From NCBI GenBank assembly GCA_034401135.1, contig JAWZSP010000002.1:3596001-3660000 (forward strand): a stretch of DNA of 64,000 nt, in the 5' to 3' direction. Below the pieces are notes generated by a model, which was given only the letters and a program-made list of their open reading frames with translations, was not told where the DNA came from and ran no database searches. The stretch is from Volutella citrinella. Taxonomy: Eukaryota; Ascomycota; Sordariomycetes; Hypocreales; Nectriaceae. The position numbers and the translations under genes are program-made. Positions 55,601 to 64,000 of this stretch are shown here, in pieces. Position 1 is the stretch's first letter; each line of letters starts with the position of its first letter.

Positions 55601-57062
55601 CGATTTCTTCCCGTCTCACTTTACCCAAGGATACTAGCCCGGCCAGAATTGGTCCCTGGCGCCGCGTCCCTGGTGCTGGTCGCTGCCTTTGCTTGCATTA
55701 CTGCTGCACCTCGTCCTGCCAGGCAATGTGATGCAGTGCTGTGGCTCAGGGATATCCGTTCATCCATCCACCACTCCCCCTCCCCCTCCCCCCACTCCCA
55801 CACTCCTACAACACACCCGACACCACCACAACGACCACTCCAGCCCAGGCCAGCGCCAGCCCTGTGTGTGTGTCGAGGCAATGAACCACCAGATCCAGCC
55901 CAGATCTCCCCCTCGGCCGTCGTCCGAGCCCAGCCCTCTGTCACAAGATCTGATAAGCGGCAGTTGACCCCTTCTCCTCGGTCAGCGCCCGTTCGAGTTG
56001 GCGACCGAGACGAGTCCCGGCGTCGGCTTCCTGGCTCCTGCCGCCGTGCTCGTCCTCCGTGAAGCCCGCCGCCCCATCTCCCTCCGCTCCGTTCGCCCAG
56101 CCAGCCCGGCCGTGCTCGGGTCGGCGCCTCGGAGATTCGCACCCCCAAACCCGATAATGCGAGCCCACGCCCCCTGGACAATCCCCCGTCCCGTCTGCCT
56201 CTGTGCCCTCCTGCGAGTGCTCCTCGTCCTCGTTTTCGCGGAGCCGCTGCCCCGGTCGTGGTTGGTCTGCTCTGGCCTGCTCAACACTTATCCGCCTGCC
56301 TGCTCCTCCGGGGGGCCACTTCCGTTCCGTCCCTCTCCAAAGTCCCCCCATTGATTGATGCGCCTCAAGCATCCCGCCCACTGATACCGCCTACATAACC
56401 GACATTCCCCAGTCAAGCAACCCGGTGAGCAGGCTGGCCTCGTCAGATGCCGAATTCTCTCCGTCGTGCATCTCCCCTCCATGTCCTTGCACCCAATTCT
56501 GCTCTCTCTGCGCCCCTTCCAAACTCGCGTCTTCCGAAAACCACCGAAACACTCAACAAGTTCACTCACATGGCCCTACGGAGTGCACACTGCTTGCTGA
56601 TTTTGATTCATCAATTCAATTATCCACTGACCATATGGTGCAGCCAATCATACGCCCCACATCGACTATATTCCCATCCGCATGGACTGTAGCACCACCA
56701 TCCATTCTCTTTCTGTCTTCATGTGTCGTTTTCCAGGATTGCTCCCTGTGATTTCCTGTCATTGGTTCCCAAGCCTGCCAAAACACACAAAATTATCAAG
56801 TCATACATCTCCTAACCTTTGCGCCCCTTTTGTCCTTGCACGAACTAACTCCACGTAATCCATTTTGACGCCGGCTTCAAATGCTTTCGAGAAATCCCGC
56901 GCCTCGTAAAAAAAATGAGAAAAGTACAAAAACGTCAAATGACGTGCCAAAAGAACATCACCAGCGGAATGTGTTCTCTTGGGTCCTATGCATCAAATTG
57001 CATGTATGTCAGCCTTCCCCACCGGTTTGGCAGGAAAGGGGTGGCAGGGAGACTATTCCCGC
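52700..57062. other. Long gene-free, pyrimidine-biased interval
   Basis: 4.4 kb between the carrier start and the 3' end of sconB. No supported gene. The left part is the carrier leader. From about 55440 to 56860 the plus strand is strongly C/T-rich, giving long but low-complexity frames rich in Pro and Ser. A (GGAT)n tract is at 53613. Confidence 0.5.
53613..53641. repeat. TGGA/GGAT microsatellite
   Basis: GGATGGATGGATGGA with neighbouring GGCTGGAT units. Confidence 0.85.
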
Positions 57063-59379
57063 TCATGATGGGGTGCCTCGTTCTTCGACTCGCTCGCCCT
57101 CAAAGCTGTAGAGGCGAACCTCTCCATCTTCGCTTCCGCTGGCCATACGGCTGTCGCTCAGACCAACGCAGGTTACGGGGCCCGAGTGGCCTGTGAAGCT
57201 ACGCTCGCACTTGCCAGATCGAGGCTCCCAGATCTTGGTCATGGAATCGTTGGCTCCGGTGACGACACGGAGGGTGTCGCCCACGAGGCCCCAAACGCCC
57301 TCAACGTGCCCGAACATGCTGCGAATGCATTTTCCAGTCACCGTGTCCCAGAGACGGACAGTGTTGTCCAGGCCACCCGTCAACATGTAACGAGGAGGCA
57401 AAGGGCGAGATTCATCGGATGAGAAACCCGGTCCATATGCTGCCCGTTCGTCCACGGGTTGCTCCGGTGCCACTGGCGAGGTGCTGCGTCCACTGGAGAC
57501 AGAAACCGCGTCAGTGTTGTCCACAACAGGAACTCCGTCGGGTTCGAAATCCGGCGGCATGAGGAGAACCTGCTGGACTTGGCCTACATGGCCAAGGAAG
57601 GTCCTGATGCACCTCTTCGAATCCAGGTCCCACATCTTGACGGTGAGATCGTCAGATGCCGAAAACACCACACGCGAGGGCGTGTCGATGCGAACGTGGT
57701 TGACCCAATCGGTGTGTCCTCGCAAAAAGAAGGTTTGCTTAGTATCAAAATTGAAGATCTTGATGAACTTGTCGATGGACCCCGACGCAAGCATAGCACC
57801 ATCAAAGTGCACCGAAAGCACGCCCTCGGTGTGGCACTGCAGTGTGCTGAGACACTCTCCCGTCTGCCAATTCCAAATCTTGATCGTCTGGTCGAGACTG
57901 CCGCTAATCAACTTGGTCTCGTCAAACTGTAGCGTTCGCACGGGTCCGGTATGGCCACGCAGTGTGCGGATCTCCTCGCCGGTTTCAATGTTCCAAATCT
58001 TGATGGTTGTGTCGTACGAACCGGTGGCGAGGATGTTGTCGTCAAATTGAAGGCATGTCACTCCATTATCGTGGCCCTTGAAAGTCTTGATGGAACATCT
58101 TCCCGTCTTCCAGTTGTATCCAACCTTGAATCGGTCCCTGTAAACATCCTTCCAGGGGCGGAACTTGCGCTCTTGGTCAGGTTGCTTTCGCGACTTTAGA
58201 GAGATGTCCGTTCTTTGTCGCTTCGAGGGTCGCGACTGGTCATGATCTTGGCAATCATCACTGGTTTCCACTGATCGCTTGTGCGACTCGGTGGTTTCGT
58301 CGTCAACTTCTACGACCGTGGCGGCGGCATCATCTCGGTGTCCTTGCTGGTGACGGCTCCACGCCATCAACTTCTTCTTCTCCAAAAGGGGTAGGCCCCA
58401 TCCACACTTTGTACACTTGCGGTCAATGTGCTGCTCGCACATGCGATGCCATACGACGTCATCATCGGCGAGGTTTCGCCATTGTCTGCTGACCTGCGCC
58501 GCCTTGCAAAGAGAAACGGTGTCGAGGTAGCAGAGAATTTTGTAAGAGAGTTCGGCGGGGAGAGCGGCAAGGAAGTCGATCTTCAACTGCTCGTGGACCT
58601 CCCGCGAGACGGTGGAGAGTTGGGGGAAGCAGCATTGTGTGATAATGCCTTGGAGCATCAAATCGCGATGCTTGGATGGGGCGGCCGAGAAGAGAGACCA
58701 AACGTGGGTAATGGCTTCTTGGTCGGCGGTCGGTAAGCTGTTCAATTCCTAGAGGGATAATCAGCGGCAGGACTCGGGAGGAGTGGCGGTAAAGCAAGGA
58801 TTGGCATGACCCGTACCCAGTCTGGAGGGGCGAGGTATGCAAGGGCTCACTTACGCTCTGGATGAAGCCCATCTTGGACTCGTCGGCAGCCCGGCGACAC
58901 TTTGAATCGGGGCGGTGTCGATAGCAGAATTTGGTGTTTGACTCTGGCTTGCGGACGACGGTGGTGTAATTCGTGTTGGCGTGGGGTTTCTTGCCGATGG
59001 GAGCATACAAGCCAGGGATGTGCTCCTTCAGAAAGGGGGAGATGGTCTTTCCAACGAGCTCGGAAGGCATCTTCACAAGGCGCGGGTTGATTTCCTGGTC
59101 GGTTCTCGTCCTGTCGCAGTTGTCTTTGGAGGGTTGTTGGGGGTTGTGGTGGCCAGGGTGGGCGGCGGTCTTCAGCGACGCAGGGGCGCGGGCGTCTGCA
59201 GAGTCGTCGGCGACGGTCGGAAGGGAAGAGTCGGTTGGCGAGTGCTCATAATGCGAGGTAGAGTCGGTGGTGTTTGCAGAAACAGCTGCCGAGGCAGTTG
59301 AAGATGTAGAAGACGAGGTGGCCGGGACGGATGAGTCGGAGGAGCCCCGACGGCCGTTAACGAGCAATGACGGAGTCAT
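57063..59379 (-). CDS. sconB: Sulfur controller SconB/Met30, F-box WD40 protein
   Basis: Two exons (59379-58855 and 58748-57063) with a 106-nt intron give 736 residues. The first 120 residues are Ser/Thr-rich and disordered; then come [19 protein letters not shown] and, across the intron, [23 protein letters not shown], as in Neurospora SCON-2. An F-box lies at about residues 235-281 ([19 protein letters not shown]) and a zinc-knuckle-like [15 protein letters not shown] follows. A C-terminal propeller of seven WD40 repeats starts near residue 397, with an insertion of about 45 residues rich in Ser and Pro before repeat 6. It is the substrate receptor of an SCF ubiquitin ligase that represses sulfur assimilation by targeting the CYS3/MetR activator. 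In Neurospora the activator in turn induces scon-2; I did not find a perfect activator palindrome near the start here. Confidence 0.95.
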
Positions 59380-62300
59380 GGCGCAGTGACCAAGTACACT
59401 TCAGCGAGCGGCAGTTGCGCGATGGCAGGGCGAGATCTCGTAACAAAGTGCAAGGCAAAGCGTCTGGGGAAGGATGACTCCTGGGCCTTAACCTTGGGAG
59501 ATCTGAGGCAACGCCGCTGAGCGATGGCGTGCTGGGCCGAGAGTGTTGGAAGCGCTCCACCGACGATTTTGCGCCAGACCCCAGTCGAATCGGGGCCCTG
59601 GCTGGGACGGGTGCGACGGTCTGTCGGTGTGGTGTGCTAGGGAGGGCTGAGCGCTAGTCCATGTACGAGTACAAGGCACAAATCCCAACGGGGGGCTGCA
59701 ATTATTACGGACGGTGGCGTGTGTTTCCTCAAGATGATAACAGTAGTTCTCCCGGTTTGCAGGACCGCAGAAACGTTGATGGAGAGGAGGCGAGCTGCAC
59801 ACGCTTTAGCGGCCATCGGCGATTGCGTTTATGTCTTTTCGGGTCGTCGGGCACCACCCTTGAGAGACCCTTCCCATTTCGTGGGGAGTCTGGTGATGGG
59901 GCGGGGCCTTGCAAGTGCAAGACTGAAAGGCGAGAAGGAGCGGGGCGGCCTCCCCAGAGTCCCAACTTCCCAGAGCAGCAGAGTCGTCCAGACGATGGTC
60001 ACAATTTTCTTGCACTGATGCGCATGCATTGGGGTCGCAGTACAATGACCTGCCTGCACTAGATTACGTACACGCAGCGCAGCAGGGGTAGCAGTACTTT
60101 AGTTTTCGTTCAGTCAGCTGCGCCTTCTCCGCCAAACATGGTTACAAAGACGGTTACAAAGATGGCGTCCCAGTGCGTGACGGGACAGAAAGGGTGATTG
60201 CTCGCGCCACAGAAGTGCTAACAGGTGTTTTGGCAGGTATCGGTACTACTGCTATGTCGGACAGACTCCGCCTCAGCCTCATCTTTTCGATAGCCCGCCG
60301 CCTGGTTGCACGGCAGCACCAACTTTCATCTCAAAACAGACGAAGAGATCCTTCTCAAGTCCCTCTCAAGTCTCATTTCGCCATGAAATGATGCGACTGA
60401 CTGGCACGATACAAAGTAATTTCATTGCGAGTGTGGCAAAGGCATGTCGACCGTGCGACGTGCTGGGCCTCTCTGGATTCGCAATCTTCCCGCCCTGAGG
60501 GCTAGTTTGGACGGTGTTAAAATCGAACCCCAGAATGGCGTTATCGCTGGCACCGATCGGGCGGGAGAGCTCAATTGGTGGAGACGGGCGGGCCCCGGTA
60601 CGGCAGTCGGCCTCCGGCTCGCTGCTGTCCCTATTGGCTGGCTGCTGTCACCCAATATCGCCACAGCCAGAGTCTCGTCTGGGAACGCTGTGGAATCGCA
60701 GCCTCAGCATCACAAATCAGGGCCATCAGGGTCGGTGATGGTCGCACCCGTCGCGAGGCTTCTCCAAGTCTCTCTCAAGGTGACAATCAGCAACAGCGCA
60801 ACCTTCCGAGCACTAAGCATGCAGTATGCACTCTGCTGGGTCCTATCCAGATTATGGGTCCGTGAAGCACACCGCAACGCTCAGGGCCGCATCCGTTTGG
60901 CCGCAACCACGCAGTAATTAATTAGTTCATACAGTGCAGCGGATGGGCCAAGTAGTACTGTCAGCCTGACTGAGTGCTTACTAGGGTACGTATATTGATG
61001 CTCACGTTTTGCTCTGCCCAACCGTCCAGCCCCAAACTCCAGTCCTGCGCAGGAAGTGGGCACGGTAGCAGCCGGGGGGGGACTCACGCTGGTGTCATTT
61101 GCAGACGGCGGATGCCCAATCACGCCTCATCTGTGTGGTATCGTTGGCGGTGCTCTGAAAAGGCCCCGTATTTTTAGATTTGTCGACATGACGACAGTTT
61201 GGCTCTATGGCCGCATCCAGAGAAGTCTGCGGAGAATACCCTCCCGTTGTAGGAGTGAGGACTCGACCTAAGCAAAACAGTAATGAGGGATGGCATGCAT
61301 CCTGACCATCCACCCCAGACGGTAATTAGTATGCACTGCTTGGAGCGGGAGAGGTGGCAGCCCGCGTACGCTATTGATACTACTCAATGATTCCGGCGAT
61401 CCCTTCTCGTCACGGGATGTCAAGGCCAATACAAAGTCGGGCCACCAACAGGCCAAAGTCGCTTGCCAAGGTCGGCCGACAGACACGGCAGAGAGTGGCC
61501 GCTCGCTCACCAACCGTAATCGCCATCGCCGACAACCGACGCCAGCGTGGCGCCCATTCCCGTCACCGAACCGAGACATTGCTCGTCATGTTCAACACGA
61601 GGACATCACGGATTGCACGGAACCCCCCCAAGGATGCTCTGAGTCGTTGCGGTGGTGCGCAGCTGGGCCCCCCTGGTCGCGGGATCGGGTCTCGGATTGT
61701 GCAACCCAGCACTGGCTGGAGAGCACATCCCTTTGCAAGCCCCCGAGCACATCATCGCTGTGCCCTGACGCCCAGGCCGCCACAACGAATCGCGGGCGCC
61801 TCAGACCCCGGTCGCTCAGGATAGTCCCCCGCCGACAATTTCTCCATCCCTCAGCACCTTCTCCGTCCCGCCTAGCCCGTGGCGCCCCTCGTCAACCATT
61901 ATCTTCTCCAAGAGACACAGTTACCCTGCATCCAGAGGGCTAAGGGGCAGTTTCTTGGAAGGACCTGGAGATTGAGCTGGACAGCAGTTCCTGGGAATCT
62001 GTTCCTACACTATAGACGTCTGAGCCACCCATGACCATGCAACATCCATCGGCCCGGGCGCTGTTGGGGGCCATGGTCTCATCCCAGTGTAGCAGCCACT
62101 GATCACGCCTTCTAAACCTGGCCTCTCGAGCTTTGAAATCTCCGGGCCTTCCTCTGTTGATGCTGAGCGTCTCGCTCACCTTCTCCTTGGGAACCATGAC
62201 CCATTTTGCTGGACATGTATGTATGGCAGGCTGTGAATGATACATAAAGCGTTTCTCACGTGCCCTATCTCTGTTTCTGGATGAGAGTTGGGCGAAACCT

Positions 62301-63074
62301 GGTCATGCAGGCTGCTTTTTCTTATCGTATAGTTCAGGCGCAGCACAAGCATAAGCCCCTCTGCGCCTGTGTCAAACGGAGTGGCAGCCCGCGCTTCTCA
62401 TTTGCAATTTCCGAATCGGCAGTTGTAGTTCTCATGGTTACTCTATTGTCGATATTATGCCGTTTATTCGGTGTTGGCTAATGCTTGATCCGTGATGGTG
62501 ATCCAGAAAGGCCCGTAAATGTGGATTCGCAAAGCGGACCAGGCCGTCACTACTGCTGCATATCTCCATGAATGTCGTTACAGGGTTGGTTTGCGGGCCC
62601 GCTGCAAGCTTCGATTCAAGCATTTCATACCCTCGCATTGATCGAAAACATGATGAATCTGAAACGTGATAGAAAGCTAGCGTCCACGTTAGGCTGGACG
62701 CCCTCTGAGTGGCTCTTGTGCTCCGCGATCGCCAACTTGCTCAGTTGGCGATCTAGGCAACACAACTGACCGATATTAATCCTCCATAGTATCCGGGAGA
62801 TCGATCTAAGTTTTACAAGATCGGTCCTGCGAGAGGAAAAAGCTCTTCCATTGCTTCGAACCTGGGTCCGATGATTCATGAGTCCCTCGAGTCAATGCCG
62901 TCATGGGTGAGCAATGAGATTGATGACGATATGAAGCTCTCGCGTCTTACGGGCGCTAAATTAAGAGCCCAGTGATATAAAATCGCTGATCTCGCCGTAG
63001 GAAACATTCGCTTCTCAACATTCGCGCCAACCGACAACAAGTCACGCTCCCCTTCAACGTCCACCAGAGAAAAC
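59380..63074. other. Divergent intergenic region, 3.7 kb
   Basis: No supported gene between the sconB start and the CHZ-like gene. The left side must contain the sconB promoter. Open frames are without recognisable domains. The right edge contains a TATA box at 62975. Confidence 0.5.
62975..62981 (+). promoter_or_regulatory. TATA box of the CHZ-like gene
   Basis: GATATAAAATCG lies 100 bp upstream of the start codon at 63075. Confidence 0.6.
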
Positions 63075-63434
63075 ATGTCCTCGTACAATACCCAAGACGT
63101 CCCCAGCGGCGAAGTTCGGGATGACTCTTATATCTCTCGTCAGGGTGAAAAAGCGGAGCCTGTTCCAGTGCAATCTGATGCAGATCGAGTGGAGGACCCA
63201 ATTGACGAGACTACCGCCGACTCCGATCAGCAACTGGGTAAGAGACCGCTTGCATCCAGCTCCAGGGACTTAACTAACAACGACTAATACTATGTAGCGC
63301 GTGACGATGTTGAGGCCATAGACGAGGGCAATATCATAAAGGAAAGAACTCGACACGCTGTCCCCAGTGAAGGGTACCAAGAGCCAGGCGATGACGAGGG
63401 GCTGCCAATCGAGTCTGGCAAGAGTTCTACTTGA
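63075..63434 (+). CDS. Small acidic protein with a CHZ-like motif
   Basis: Two exons (63075-63237, 63298-63434) with a 60-nt intron (GTAAGA donor, CTAAC branch, TAG acceptor) give 99 residues. The protein is hydrophilic and acidic, with no helix of hydrophobic residues and no signal peptide, so it is probably disordered. DDVEAIDEGNIIKERTRH in exon 2 resembles the CHZ motif of the H2A.Z-H2B chaperone Chz1, whose core is an acidic stretch followed by EID-x-SNII and an arginine-rich end. The usual RRTRGK is degenerate here, and the long acidic N terminus is short. It could be a divergent paralogue of Chz1 or an unrelated acidic protein. Confidence 0.6.
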
Positions 63435-64000
63435 CGGAGTTGCAGTCATGAACTGGGAACTATGCAGTGCAATAGTATCATATTAAACAGACGCTTGAAC
63501 TTGTGAAATCCGTGCATCAATACCTATCAAACAATTCTCATTTCTTGAGGAGAAAGGGGTGAGCGAGCCACCAGACCATGAGTTGAACTGGAGTCGTATG
63601 TGCTAATATGTCCCGAGCGAGACTCACAACAAACGCCACAAAACTCACCTCCGATCTAGGTTTTAATTCGCGATAAAAAACTTCTTAGGTTTTATGGGTG
63701 AGTTATAATTCATCCCTACTACACTGGTAACTGGGCTTCTAAGTGATGATGAAGGGGAGGGGGCGTCATGTTGTCTCAACACGTGCGACATCGCGAACGG
63801 ACTCCATACCAGAGCGTGGCACCTGACCTCCCCGGGGGTGAGATCCTTTTTAAGGGAGGCCGGCTCATTTTGGTCGTAAACATGGGTAATTCGGACAACT
63901 CATGAATATCTGATGTGACAAGCTGGCCGCCAGCGCCCTCTGATGCATCATGTATGGGGGTCTTCCCGCAACGGCGGTGTCTTCAATGGCGCCCTCACCG
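63435..64000. other. Right-edge flank
   Basis: No gene seen. An AT-rich patch at about 63655-63720 suggests intergenic DNA. Confidence 0.55.

Noticed and set aside
55430..56062. Long plus-strand frame of 210 codons
   Set aside because: The frame is a by-product of C/T-rich sequence: rich in Pro, Ser and Arg, with no domain, no splice sites and equally open frames overlapping it.
59380..60500. Binding palindrome for the sulfur activator (ATGRYRYCAT) upstream of sconB
   Set aside because: Only half-matching sequences were seen; no perfect site within about 1 kb of the start.
60500..60540. tRNA-like B-box (AATCGAACCCC, reverse strand)
   Set aside because: No matching A-box, acceptor stem or anticodon arm at the right distance.
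62850..62890. GGTTCGAAGC, a B-box-like sequence on the minus strand
   Set aside because: Surrounding sequence does not fold into a cloverleaf.

Overview
The window is nuclear DNA from a filamentous ascomycete, most likely a Sordariomycete (Hypocreales-like; the order is an inference). Genes are broken by about 37 short introns, mostly 48-110 nt, with GTRNGT donors, CTNAC branch sites and YAG acceptors. The gene set is fungal: Atg27, Erg24 sterol C-14 reductase, GH3 beta-glucosidase, WSC-domain, twinfilin, SconB/Met30. I see no bacterial operons, CRISPR arrays or tRNA genes. Every multi-exon model below was assembled by hand and its exon lengths sum to a multiple of three.

Layout. 1-4.5 kb is gene-poor and carries short tandem repeats. 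Divergent atg27 (-) and erg24 (+) share a 750-bp promoter with a duplicated CGG-N12-CCG element. At 9.8-13.0 kb is a secreted GH3 beta-glucosidase. At 16.6-18.0 kb is an unrecognised protein built of twelve Cys/His modules. At 19.5-20.2 kb is a minus-strand gene apparently broken by one in-frame stop. Then come a 92-residue two-helix membrane protein (21.8 kb), a YvcK/CofD-like UPF0052 protein (22.6-24.2 kb, -), a medium-chain dehydrogenase (25.3-26.5 kb), a small Cys-rich GPI-type surface protein (27.3-27.9 kb, -), and an S10 carboxypeptidase-like protein lacking the catalytic serine (29.1-31.0 kb, -). The middle holds a polytopic membrane protein (33.7-35.0 kb), a DUF924 protein (35.8-36.9 kb), an EXPERA-like membrane protein (37.8-38.7 kb) and a large conserved fungal protein (39.1-42.2 kb, -).

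From 44.5 kb the genes are mostly housekeeping: dynactin p62, ribosomal protein eS7 (-), a WSC-domain wall protein, twinfilin, a succinate-fumarate mitochondrial carrier (-), then a 4.4-kb gap and the sulfur controller sconB/Met30 (-). A small acidic protein with a CHZ-like motif lies near the right end.

The genes do not form one pathway and I see no biosynthetic cluster. The most unusual items are the twelve-module Cys/His protein, in which all four introns cut the module-ending His codon at the same phase; the serine-less carboxypeptidase homologue; the tandem CGG-N12-CCG repeat in the erg24 promoter; and a GC-AG intron next to a 20-nt exon.
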